This document shows positions 6,844 to 14,283 of a stretch of 44,286 bases of DNA, one piece after another. Where the stretch lies: positions 1-44,286 of the forward strand of contig PLIU01000110.1 of the NCBI GenBank assembly GCA_003140095.1, given 5' to 3'. A program made the translations under genes and the position numbers. The notes under the pieces are model-generated. The model saw only the letters and a program-made list of their open reading frames with translations. It did no database searches and was not told the DNA's origin. This DNA is from Verrucomicrobiales bacterium. GTDB taxonomy: Bacteria; Verrucomicrobiota; Verrucomicrobiia; Limisphaerales; Palsa-1400. How positions within the stretch are numbered: position 1 is the first letter of the stretch; every line of letters starts with the position of its first letter.

Positions 6844-8247
6844 GTGCGCAAAACTAAAATTATCGCCACGCTTGGGCCCGCTACAGCTTCCGAAGAAATG
6901 ATCGCCCGGCTGGTTGAGGCCGGGGTCAATGTTTTTCGTTTGAATATGTCGCACGCGCCGCACGACTGGGTTCGACGAGTTGTCCGGGACATTCGCTCCG
7001 CCGCCGCCGCGCGGCAGCGATTTGTCGGAGTCATGCTCGATACACAAGGGCCGGCGATCCGCACGGGAGATCTGTCTGTGCCGCTGGATTTGCTGCCAGG
7101 TCAGAAGTTTACCCTGACCGTTCGCGGCGAGCGCAGCGAGGAAGAACGTTCGGTGGATGTCAATTACGAAAATTTTGTCAATGACATCCATGTCGGAGAC
7201 GTGGTGTTGATCGACAACGGCGCGATTGAAATGAAAGTTCTGGCCAAGAGCGGCAATAAAGTCCAATGCCAGATATTGACCGAAGGCAAACTCGGCAGCC
7301 GGCGGCATATCAACTTGCCGGGAGTCAGAGTCAGCCTTCCTGCTTTGACCAGCAAGGACATTGCGGATGTGCAGCTTGGGCTGGAGGTCGGTGTCGATTT
7401 TATCGCCCTCTCCTTTGTGCGGGAAGCTGCCGACATCCGGCAGTTGCGCGAACTTTTTCCGTCGGACAAACCCCATCCTCTGGTCGTGGCGAAAATCGAG
7501 GACCAGGAAGCGGTCCGCAATCTCGATCAAATCATTCAGGAGTCGGACGCCATCATGGTGGCGCGCGGCGATTTGGGCATCGAATTGCCGTATGAGGAAC
7601 TGCCAATCATTCAGCGACGGATTATCAAGATCTGCTTGCGCGTCGGACGTCCGGTGATTGTGGCTACGCACATGCTCGAGAGCATGATTGAATTGCCGTC
7701 CCCGACGCGGGCGGAAGTAACGGATGTGGCGAACGCCGTTTTTGAGCAGGCGGATGCTATTATGCTTAGCGGCGAAACCACGGTTGGCAAATACCCAATC
7801 AAGTGCGTCGAGGTATTTGATCGGATCGCGCGTCGAATTGAGCGCAGCGGCGGGGCCAATTATTCCGAGCAAGCGCAGCTTTCCAGCCATCGTCAGAAAT
7901 TGGTGAAGAGCGCCGTCGTCCTAGCCAATGAGCTGCGAGCCGAAGCAATCCTGGTTTTGGCGCGAAGCGGGAACTCGGCTCGGCACACGGCCTGGATGCG
8001 CCCCCGGTATTCACAGGTGTTTGCTCTGTGCGAACGCGAGCACGTGGCCGCAACTTTATCCCTCAATTGGGGTACGACAGCTTTTGTAGTCCCTTTCGAT
8101 TCAACTCAGCCACAAAACACCATTGAAACAGCCATCAAGACCTTGGTGGTACAAGGACATCTGCATCCAGCCAGCATTGTTGTGGTTGTTGGCTCCATTA
8201 TTGCCGTGGACAACACCATCGAGGCGGTGCAAATGCGGATCGTATGA
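6844..8247 (+). CDS. pyk: Pyruvate kinase
   Basis: A 467-residue glycolytic enzyme transferring phosphate from phosphoenolpyruvate to ADP. It begins with GTG after AAAGGATCC and reads RKTKIIATLGPAT, the standard N-terminus. The signature around the catalytic lysine (VVAKIEDQEAV), the metal-binding MVARGDLGIELP, the ATHMLESMI segment and the C-terminal regulatory domain are all present and the length is normal. In the nucleotide-side motif usually written DTKGPEIRT, this protein has DTQGPAIRT, so the lysine is replaced by glutamine. The gene starts 59 bases after crcB on the same strand; co-transcription is possible, and fluoride is known to inhibit glycolysis (at enolase), but no link is shown here. 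Confidence 0.93.
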   Translation: MRKTKIIATLGPATASEEMIARLVEAGVNVFRLNMSHAPHDWVRRVVRDIRSAAAARQRFVGVMLDTQGPAIRTGDLSVPLDLLPGQKFTLTVRGERSEEERSVDVNYENFVNDIHVGDVVLIDNGAIEMKVLAKSGNKVQCQILTEGKLGSRRHINLPGVRVSLPALTSKDIADVQLGLEVGVDFIALSFVREAADIRQLRELFPSDKPHPLVVAKIEDQEAVRNLDQIIQESDAIMVARGDLGIELPYEELPIIQRRIIKICLRVGRPVIVATHMLESMIELPSPTRAEVTDVANAVFEQADAIMLSGETTVGKYPIKCVEVFDRIARRIERSGGANYSEQAQLSSHRQKLVKSAVVLANELRAEAILVLARSGNSARHTAWMRPRYSQVFALCEREHVAATLSLNWGTTAFVVPFDSTQPQNTIETAIKTLVVQGHLHPASIVVVVGSIIAVDNTIEAVQMRIV

Positions 8248-8607
8248 GCTTTCCTTTCGTGCCTCGGAAAAAGGAAGCGGCGCAACTTCAGCGCTGGCTG
8301 GTACTCTCCACTAAGGATTCGACAGAAACGACGAGGCGTTGGAGAGCTGAAGCGTTTCGCCCGGTTGCCAAACAAAGTCAAATCCAGTCAAACCACAAAT
8401 AGAGGTTTGACAAGCAGTCGGCCAATATTATCGGTTGATACCTCGCTTCTCTCTTGACTCTAATTTCAGAATTCAGTTTGAATCATTGAGGCACAACGAT
8501 CAAAAGGGCTGTTTTCTCAGGGAGGTTATGAGTCATGAAAGAATGTTTTTGAGAAAAAATAGGCGTTCCATCATCGCCCAACATGGTCGTGGGCCGGAAG
8601 ATAAGCT
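8248..8607. other. Intergenic stretch with nested inverted repeat
   Basis: No gene is supported in these 360 bases. They hold an inverted repeat with outer arms CTTCAGC (8286-8292) and GCTGAAG (8346-8352) and inner arms CTCTCCA (8304-8310) and TGGAGAG (8340-8346). There is no T-run after it, so it is not a typical terminator. A copy of the TCAAACC repeat lies at 8376-8394. Confidence 0.4.
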
Positions 8608-9741
8608 ATGATAAAATGCGTCTGCCAACATTGCGGCCAACACATTGGGGCTTCGAATTCCATGTCGGGAAGGGAGACCGCTTGCCCAAATTGTGGAAAA
8701 GCCGCCTTGGTTCCGCCTGCCCGGCCGCAGGATGCTAACGCTCCAAAATTGACATTGCCCCCGGCCATCCCATCGAAGGGACCTTCCCCGGCGCAGGTGT
8801 GTGTCATCGCCCAACAAATCATTGCCAACATCGAAACAGTCATTGTCGGGAAGCGCGAACAGGTGACCATGGCGGTGGCTGTCCTGCTGGCGGAAGGTCA
8901 TCTTTTGGTCGAAGATGTTCCGGGCGTCGCCAAGACTATGCTGGCGCGAGCCCTTGCGCAAAGCGTCGGTTGCTCCTTCAAACGCATTCAATGCACGCCC
9001 GACCTTCAGCCGTCGGATATTCTTGGCCAGCCTTCTCTCGACCGCGACAGCGGGGAGACGGCCTTCCGCTTTGGGCCGCTCTTTGCGCAGGTCGTTCTGG
9101 TGGACGAAATCAACCGCGCCAGCCCGCGCACCCAGGCGGCTTTGCTAGAGGCGATGGGCGAAGCCAGCATTACTGAGGGGAAAATAACGTATCGAATGGA
9201 GCGGCCATTCATGGTCATTGCAACGCAAAATCCTATCGACCAGGAGGGCATCTTTTTGCTACCCGAAGCGCAAAAGGACCGCTTCCTCGTCCGCATGAGC
9301 GTCGGCTACCCATCCTTAAACGAGGAAAAACAGATGTGCGAGCGATTTCAATTGCGCCACCCGATTGAAACGCTTAAGCCCGTGACAACGCCCGACCGGA
9401 TTGTGATATGCCAAAATGCGGTGCGCGAAATGCGGCTGGATTCGGATGTGTGCGATTACATTCTGGCGCTGGTTCGTGCGACTCGCGAGCATCCCGCCGC
9501 GCTGCTCGGCGCCAGCCCGCGCGGTTCGCTGGGCTTATTTCGCGCGGCGCAGGCGATGGCCGCCATTCAAGGCAACGATTTTGTATCGATCGCCCAAGTC
9601 AAAACGTTGGCAGAAAATGTCCTGGGCCACCGCCTCATCATTCGGGCGGACCGCAAACATCGTTACCATGAAGGAGTCGAAGTCATCAGAGAATTCCTTG
9701 CGGGCAAGAAACCGGATTATGGGCCGGCTAGTCCGTCATAG
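8608..9741 (+). CDS. MoxR-family AAA+ ATPase with N-terminal zinc ribbon
   Basis: A 377-residue chaperone-like ATPase. Residues 1-35 form a zinc ribbon (CQHCGQHI...CPNCGK). After a Pro/Ala-rich linker comes the MoxR AAA+ core: Walker A in the form DVPGVAKTMLA, Walker B VVLVDEINRASPRTQAALLEAM, sensor 1 IATQNPIDQEG, and the helical lid with LGASPRGSLGLFRAAQA. MoxR proteins usually act with VWA or DUF58 proteins in assembling metal enzymes or membrane complexes. Here no such partner follows: the next ~900 bases hold no recognisable protein gene. The start at 8608 puts the ribbon at the N-terminus. The fusion resembles the small ribbon ORF at 2947. Confidence 0.87.
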   Translation: MIKCVCQHCGQHIGASNSMSGRETACPNCGKAALVPPARPQDANAPKLTLPPAIPSKGPSPAQVCVIAQQIIANIETVIVGKREQVTMAVAVLLAEGHLLVEDVPGVAKTMLARALAQSVGCSFKRIQCTPDLQPSDILGQPSLDRDSGETAFRFGPLFAQVVLVDEINRASPRTQAALLEAMGEASITEGKITYRMERPFMVIATQNPIDQEGIFLLPEAQKDRFLVRMSVGYPSLNEEKQMCERFQLRHPIETLKPVTTPDRIVICQNAVREMRLDSDVCDYILALVRATREHPAALLGASPRGSLGLFRAAQAMAAIQGNDFVSIAQVKTLAENVLGHRLIIRADRKHRYHEGVEVIREFLAGKKPDYGPASPS

Positions 9742-9952
9742 ATGACCGCAAGTTGGAGCAGACCCTCCCGGCGCTCCGCGCCGTCGGCCAAATGCTGGCT
9801 CAATAGGTGGTCAGCAATTGCCGCTGGCTGTTGGACAGCCCTGGCAACAACAGCGGCCGCCTCAAAGGAACTATTTTTGCTTAACATCAACCAATCCGAA
9901 TATTAGAATTCCAGCCAAATCCACTCGGCCGCAAAATATTTTAAAATATTAC

Positions 9953-9982
9953 TTGCACGTAACCGCCAGCATGTGCTATACG
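9953..9982 (+). promoter_or_regulatory. Predicted promoter of a small RNA
   Basis: TTGCAC at 9953-9958 and TATACG at 9977-9982 are separated by 18 bases and preceded by an A/T-rich stretch that could serve as an UP element. The -10 is preceded by TGC. A strong intrinsic terminator lies about 230 bases downstream with no convincing protein frame between. Confidence 0.45.
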
Positions 9983-9987
9983 TCTAT

Positions 9988-10220
9988 ACGTTCGATGAAA
10001 ACTTGCTTAAACATATCAGCCACGAGTTGGCCGACGATGCCGGTCGCGAAAGCGACACGTCATAGCCAGGTCACCCAAGGCTATGTGTTTAGCCTTGGAC
10101 TATCCTTGGCATCTATCGGGAAACAGCCCGAAGGTAATTTGGATAGACATGGTGTAGGCAGGTAACGAATCGAAATAAAATTTCTTCACCCTGCTTACCG
10201 CGTGTAAGCAGGGTTTTTTG
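9988..10220 (+). ncRNA. Candidate structured small RNA, family unknown
   Basis: A promoter-like element and a strong terminator bracket ~230 bases rich in potential helices: GTCGC-GAAA-GCGAC at 10043-10056 (GNRA tetraloop); CATAGCC/GGCTATG at 10061-10085; CCAAGGCTA/TAGCCTTGG at 10075-10098; CTATCC (10100-10105) with GGATAG (10141-10146) enclosing CGGG-AAACAG-CCCG at 10117-10130. The second and third helices share GGCTA and cannot coexist, so the RNA could switch. I checked for signatures of tmRNA, RNase P RNA, SRP RNA and common riboswitches and saw none. A 56-codon frame starts at 9995 but resembles no protein I know. It could be a divergent 6S RNA, a mobile-element RNA or a new family. Confidence 0.45.
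10189..10220 (+). terminator. Intrinsic terminator
   Basis: CCCTGCTTA at 10189-10197 pairs perfectly with TAAGCAGGG at 10205-10213 (9 bp, loop CCGCGTG), followed at once by TTTTTTG. GGTAA at 10161-10165 could pair with TTACC of the left arm, a possible weak antiterminator. It ends the candidate small RNA. Confidence 0.8.
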
Positions 10221-10534
10221 TTTTCCCTGAACAGCATGAAAAGAAACGAGTAACGACCAATGATAGACAATCTGTGAACAAGAACAAAGCGACATCTTGA
10301 TGATGTCTTGTGGCGACAAATTGAATTTGGCGAGGACGAGCAGAGAAGCCTCACCGGTGGGGTGTGCCCACTACCAAAAGACAGAGTCACGAAGACGCAC
10401 GAAACGAATTTTAGATTTACATATTAAGGGCTTCGCAGGAGGTGTGCCCCTAAACACCGAAACAGCCGCCGTGAAACCGCGGGTTGGGATCGAATAGATC
10501 GCCAAGAGGTGTTTGTTCTTTGTTGAAATGGCAT

Positions 10535-10602
10535 GGGCCGGGAGCAGTCTAAATGCAGAATGCAGAATGCACAATGCATTGAGCGGCATTGCTTCCCGGC
10601 CC
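10535..10602. repeat. Long-looped inverted repeat carrying four heptad repeats
   Basis: GGGCCGGGA at 10535-10543 and TCCCGGCCC at 10594-10602 are perfect 9-base arms. The loop holds four consecutive 7-base units at 554-581 of the 10-kb block: TGCAGAA, TGCAGAA, TGCACAA, TGCATTG. A TTTTT run follows on the + side. It may be a small non-coding repeat element. The region 10221-10641 otherwise shows no gene. Confidence 0.5.
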
Positions 10603-10641
10603 TCATTTTTAAGCCCAGCGCGGAACAACAGAAATTGAGGA

Positions 10642-11003
10642 TTATTTGCCAATTTCGGAGTTCCGCCGGGCTGTATTAATCAATGAAATGGCAATGGCAA
10701 CGAGCTCAGTAGCCTTACCCTGCAGGTCGGCGGCGCTGGAGTTTGTCTTACCTGCGTCCTGTAACGATTCGATCCTATACGCGGATTCATCAGCCTCCTC
10801 GAGCACCGTTCCCATTTTGGAAATGAAGTCGGCTTTGGACTTGGCACGACAGGCGGCACGGTAGTTTGCCCCAACGGAGCACCCAGATCGAAGCAATTGT
10901 CTCCGAGGGTCTTGCCGGTTTCATCCTTCGGGCGTCCTTCGCAGAATTGGATCACTCTTAGCGCGAACTGCTTGGTTCGCAACAGAAGATTCTCGTGTTT
11001 CAT
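10642..11003 (-). pseudogene. Frameshifted S23-like four-helix-bundle protein
   Basis: The family is a ~120-residue helical bundle (the S23-like / TIGR02436 type) of unknown function, often found near rRNA genes or mobile DNA. The first frame gives RTKQFALRVIQFCEGRP from the ATG at 11003. The continuation LLRSGCSVGANYRAACRAKSKADFISKMG and the C-terminal helices lie in another frame and run to 10642. The two halves join at about 10890-10900, where one base appears to be missing near GGAGACAATTG. Either the gene is dead or the assembly has a one-base error. The two halves together have normal family length. Confidence 0.7.
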
Positions 11004-11085
11004 TAACTGCGAACTTTGCAGTCTGCTCTCTAATTATCCACTTTAAAAGGTCGCGCACCAGCCTGTGCAGCAGAGTCTCCAAAAC

Positions 11086-12144
11086 TCAGCCCTTAAAATG
11101 GACGAGCCAGGGGATTGTTCTTAGCGCTTGTTGCGAATAGTCGTCCGCTTCGGCCAGCAATTCAGACGAGCCAATTAGCGCGTCAACATAAGCGATGTTG
11201 TTGAGAAGCAGAGGGAACAAGGCCTTGTCATCGGCGAGCATTGTCCGCAGACCGACCAATGCTTGCCTTGCCTCGTCAAGCTTGTTTTCGAATACAAGAT
11301 AAGTGGCGCATGCTAAGGTTAGCGTGTGACTGGCGGGAAATTCGCGCAGGCCTTCGTCGAGCCACCGTCTCGCCTCACCAAGTTTGTGGTCTCGCCGGCA
11401 TTTTTCGGCCTCAAAAGAATAGTAGGCAGCCTTGATGGCGGCAATGGTCTGCGGAGTCTGTTTCCAAGTCAGCCATATATTCAACCCGTCGTTGGGCAAC
11501 CGACCTTCCGCGCTACTCGTTCGCTGCGGCGTCAAATTACCGATCAACGCGGCTGCATTCATGACCAACAGGAATTGCATGGGCAGGAAACCCGAAAGAC
11601 GGGTCTGGCCCAGCATGACGTCCAGCCACCGGCATTTCCACGCGAGCAAAAAGAGAATCGCGTTAACAGCAGGACCGCCTAGAACAAAAAGCGTCTGCTT
11701 CAGTCGAAAGCCACGTATGTCCAGAGGCAGGCCGTACGCTCTCCCACCAACAGGAGTTTTTTTCAGACGCCAGCGGATTCCAAATCGTTTGAACTCCAGC
11801 ACGTATGGTCCGATGCCGATTTCCACAGCGAAGATTTTGAAGCCAGCAACCCTGCCGACAAACGCGTGTCCCAACTCGTGCATGAGCGAGATGCAGATGC
11901 CTGCTACCGCGATGAAACCGAAGTTGATCATCAAGGCATTCCCACGCGAACCCGGATGCAGTATCATTAGAAAAAGACCGAGCAGACCGAGCGAAAACGG
12001 AATCCAGAAAATCACCTTGAAGACTGAGGCTTCCTTGGCGCTCTGGCATGAGAGGCAAAGCGTTTTCCTTTTTGAAAATGGTTCTCGCTCGGTTTTGAAA
12101 AACGCTTGGTTCTCCGACTCCAGTCCACACTTGTCGCATTTCAT
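11086..12144 (-). CDS. M50-type membrane metalloprotease with zinc ribbon and helical repeat tail
   Basis: A 352-residue protein. An N-terminal zinc ribbon (CDKCG...CLSC) precedes several membrane helices. The zinc protease motif is H89-E-L-G-H93 in MHELGHAFVG. The M50 third-ligand region is GNLTP...LPNDGLNIW. Residues ~235-350 are helical and TPR-like (RWLDEGLREFPASHTLTLACATYL). M50 site-2 proteases cleave membrane-embedded substrates; bacterial soluble-ribbon variants are poorly studied. The start at 12144 begins the ribbon. The C-terminus ends abruptly at PWLVHFKG, where I would expect another helix pair, so it may be shortened. A perfect 16-bp hairpin lies just upstream. Substrate unknown. 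Confidence 0.75.
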   Translation of the reverse strand: MKCDKCGLESENQAFFKTEREPFSKRKTLCLSCQSAKEASVFKVIFWIPFSLGLLGLFLMILHPGSRGNALMINFGFIAVAGICISLMHELGHAFVGRVAGFKIFAVEIGIGPYVLEFKRFGIRWRLKKTPVGGRAYGLPLDIRGFRLKQTLFVLGGPAVNAILFLLAWKCRWLDVMLGQTRLSGFLPMQFLLVMNAAALIGNLTPQRTSSAEGRLPNDGLNIWLTWKQTPQTIAAIKAAYYSFEAEKCRRDHKLGEARRWLDEGLREFPASHTLTLACATYLVFENKLDEARQALVGLRTMLADDKALFPLLLNNIAYVDALIGSSELLAEADDYSQQALRTIPWLVHFKG

Positions 12145-12179
12145 ACGTCGTTCAGTATGGAGCAAAAATCATTCTAATC

Positions 12180-12216
12180 CAGCCTTCGCCTGCTGCATGT
12201 CAGCAGGCGAAGGCTG
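12180..12216. repeat. Perfect 16-bp palindromic hairpin
   Basis: CAGCCTTCGCCTGCTG at 12180-12195, loop CATGT, and CAGCAGGCGAAGGCTG at 12201-12216 are exact complements. No T-run follows on either strand. It lies 36 bases upstream of the M50 protease start and would form in its leader; it may also be a palindromic repeat element. Its stability could insulate transcription between the divergent genes. Confidence 0.6.
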
Positions 12217-12256
12217 AGTCTCATCCTGTGCGGCTACGGCTGGCAGGCCAATTTCC

Positions 12257-12341
12257 GGGAAGTGATCCGGCTGCCGGTCTGTAAAACCGGTGTCTTCAAA
12301 CAAGCCGGAAGCGACGACTGGAGCGTTACCTGCACTTCCCA
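12257..12341 (+). tRNA. tRNA-Tyr(GTA)-like element, degenerate
   Basis: An 8-bp closing stem GGGAAGTG (12257-12264) with CACTTCCC (12333-12340) encloses a good anticodon arm: CCGGT-CTGTAAA-ACCGG at 12274-12290 with anticodon GTA. An A discriminator and CC follow, but not CCA. There is almost no room for a D-arm, and the T-arm is not canonical. The segment GGAGCGTTACC at 12320-12330 also occurs in the Ser-like element at 14366-14376. It may be an aberrant tRNA, a decayed one or a coincidental fold. Confidence 0.3.
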
Positions 12342-12404
12342 CCGTTCTCCGCGTTCACCTTCAAACTTGAACAAAGCACAGGCGTTTGGTAATTCACTCC
12401 TGTA

Positions 12405-13862
12405 ATGAGCGGTCAATCCGAGTCAACGGGCGTCCGGTCGCGCGGTCTCAGCAAAAGGATGTTTATCGTCGTTGCTATTGTCGTCGTTGGCGCTGTGGCA
12501 ATCGCGTTGTGCCGGCCAGGAGGCGACGATTACAAGATTAACGAAATCCCGTTTCAGATTTGGGTCGCCCAACACCCGGATTTCCAAATCCAGAACGCGC
12601 TCGCGGGAGTTGGCACGAACGCCATACCGCATCTCGTTCGCATTATTCGTGAGCCTGCGGACTCCACCATGGCCTATCAACTGGAATCATGGATTTGGAA
12701 GCGCATGCCGCAACGTTTTCGATCTTTTTTTTTCCGCTCGCCCCCGGTGCCTGAATGGACGTTGAAACGGACTGCCCTTTTTGGATTGCGGGCTTTTGGC
12801 CCGGAAGCGAAAGCCGCGCTGCCCGACATTCTGAAGCTGGGCCGTTCCGAAACAAATAAATTCGTGCAGGCTTCGGCGCTCGTCGCCGCATTGTCCGTTG
12901 CGCCGGAGTCCCCGGATACTTTCTCGTTTTGGCGCGAGCAATGGAATACCACAAACTATGCGCGGCGTGATCTTGCCACTTATTTGCGCATTGCGTATCA
13001 GCCCTACGTATCAGCAGTTCCGCTGCTACTTGAAGAAGCCAAGCGAACCCAAGATCCGACAATAATGGAGGCGTTTGAGTACTTTGGCGAGGCGGCGCGG
13101 CCAGCCATGCCATATATGCTTCAGCTTTTAAAGAATACCGGCAACCGGGGGGACATGCTGGAGGTTTTCCTGAGGCTGGGGCCGGTTGCCTCCGGCGTGG
13201 TTCCGGAAGTGGGTGCGCTTTTGAACGACAGTAACCCGGCGGTCGTGGCCGCCTCGTTACAAGTGCTGAGCTCGATTGGCCCGGAGGCTCGTGCAGCATT
13301 GCCTCAAATTCAGCCATTGCTTACAAACGACGATTCGACAATCCGGATGCTTGCCGCATCTGCCTCAGCACACATTCAAGCGAAGCCGGAGCTGGCAGTC
13401 CCGATTCTCCTTCAGACATTGGAAAATCCGCGTCGCGGAACCGCCAATGCTTTTATGTACATCCAATCTCAGCAACCCATCAGCCCCAGTGTGACGTCCG
13501 GGTCTCAAGCTGCAGCGATACTCCTGGGTGAATGCGGGCCGGCAGCCAGGGCTGCGCTTCCTGACCTCGAAAAGATGCTTCATGACCCTAACCCAGCTAC
13601 GCGGCTGTTCAGCGCCCAGGCCATGTGGAGGATCAGCCGCTCCACAAGCCCGGCTTTGCCAGTGCTGCTCGACATCCTGAATTCCCAGCCTCCGCCACAG
13701 TCCGAGCAGGACGACACTCTGCTCATGGCCATCGAAGCAATCGAAGAAATGGGCCCGGAGGCCAAGGAAGCGGTTCCTTCGCTGTGCCGAGTCCGCACCT
13801 TCTCGATGTCTGCGCACAGAGCAGTTAGTTCTGCATTGTTACGCGTCGATCCGGCGCGTTAG
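12405..13862 (+). CDS. Membrane-anchored HEAT-repeat protein
   Basis: A 485-residue protein with one N-terminal membrane segment (FIVVAIVVVGAVAIALC, residues ~20-37), then six or more helical HEAT-like repeats with the recurring pattern GPEAKAALPDI, GPEARAALPQI, GPAARAALPDL and GPEAKEAVPSL. The repeats should form a curved scaffold for protein binding on the outer face of the membrane. No catalytic motif is visible. The ATG at 12405 starts two residues after the intergenic tRNA-like region and places the helix normally. A related but broken HEAT gene with a similar N-terminal helix lies at 43116. Partner unknown. Confidence 0.75.
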   Translation: MSGQSESTGVRSRGLSKRMFIVVAIVVVGAVAIALCRPGGDDYKINEIPFQIWVAQHPDFQIQNALAGVGTNAIPHLVRIIREPADSTMAYQLESWIWKRMPQRFRSFFFRSPPVPEWTLKRTALFGLRAFGPEAKAALPDILKLGRSETNKFVQASALVAALSVAPESPDTFSFWREQWNTTNYARRDLATYLRIAYQPYVSAVPLLLEEAKRTQDPTIMEAFEYFGEAARPAMPYMLQLLKNTGNRGDMLEVFLRLGPVASGVVPEVGALLNDSNPAVVAASLQVLSSIGPEARAALPQIQPLLTNDDSTIRMLAASASAHIQAKPELAVPILLQTLENPRRGTANAFMYIQSQQPISPSVTSGSQAAAILLGECGPAARAALPDLEKMLHDPNPATRLFSAQAMWRISRSTSPALPVLLDILNSQPPPQSEQDDTLLMAIEAIEEMGPEAKEAVPSLCRVRTFSMSAHRAVSSALLRVDPAR

Positions 13863-13947
13863 TTAGATTGGGACAGCGAGGAACCGCGACATTCCCAGCA
13901 CATCCCAACCTCTTTCGATCTTCGGGAAAACCTCGGCAAGCCATTTC

Positions 13948-14022
13948 GGACTCGTAGCTCAATCAGCAGAGCGCCCCGTTGTCTGCGGGAGGGTTGAGGG
14001 TGCAACTCCTTCGGGTCCGCCA
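13948..14022 (+). tRNA. tRNA-Asp(GTC), divergent
   Basis: Acceptor GGACTCG (13948-13954) pairs with CGGGTCC (14012-14018), followed by G and an encoded CCA. D-arm GCTC...GAGC, anticodon loop TTGTCTG with GTC, T-loop TGCAACT. The T-stem has only about four pairs if the acceptor has seven. The D-loop AATCAGCA lacks the usual GG and the T-loop has G in place of the second T. The fold is otherwise convincing. First of a tight cluster. Confidence 0.75.
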
Positions 14023-14029
14023 CTTTTTA

Positions 14030-14117
14030 CGGAATGTAGCTCAGTCTTTAGAGCAATCTTTAGAGCACCCGACTTGGGACCGGGAGGCCGCAGGTGAAAA
14101 TCATGCCATTCCGACCA
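14030..14117 (+). tRNA. tRNA-Pro(TGG) with duplicated D-arm segment
   Basis: Acceptor CGGAATG pairs perfectly with CATTCCG, discriminator A, encoded CCA. Anticodon loop CTTGGGA reads TGG. The D-arm GCTC-AGTCTTTA-GAGC is followed by a second copy AATCTTTAGAGC (14055-14066), a 12-base duplication that enlarges the arm. The T-arm GCAGG-TGAAAAT-CATGC has one mismatch and lacks TTC. The duplication could prevent function. Confidence 0.65.
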
Positions 14118-14124
14118 TTTCTAC

Positions 14125-14200
14125 GCTGGCGTGGCCGAACATATCAGGCATCCGTCTTCTAAGCGGATTCATGCAGGTGAGAATCCTGCCGGCAGCGCCA
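14125..14200 (+). tRNA. tRNA-Arg(TCT), divergent loops
   Basis: Acceptor GCTGGCG with CGGCAGC (one G-G mismatch), G discriminator, encoded CCA. Anticodon arm TCCGT-CTTCTAA-GCGGA gives TCT. T-arm GCAGG-TGAGAAT-CCTGC is fully paired, but the loop is TGA rather than TTC. The D-loop GAACATATCA has no GG. Seven bases after the Pro gene. Confidence 0.75.
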
Positions 14201-14201
14201 T

Positions 14202-14276
14202 TGCCAGGTGGTGTCAAAGTAGCACGACGGTTTGTTAAGCCGCGCGGTGTTGGTGCGAGTCCAACCCTGGCAGCCA
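14202..14276 (+). tRNA. tRNA-Asn(GTT), divergent loops
   Basis: Acceptor TGCCAGG with CCTGGCA is perfect, with G discriminator and encoded CCA. Anticodon loop TTGTTAA reads GTT. T-arm GTTGG-TGCGAGT-CCAAC is fully paired. The D-loop TCAAAGTAG lacks GG. It starts one base after the Arg gene ends, so the cluster must be cut from one precursor. Confidence 0.78.
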
Positions 14277-14283
14277 ATTTCAC

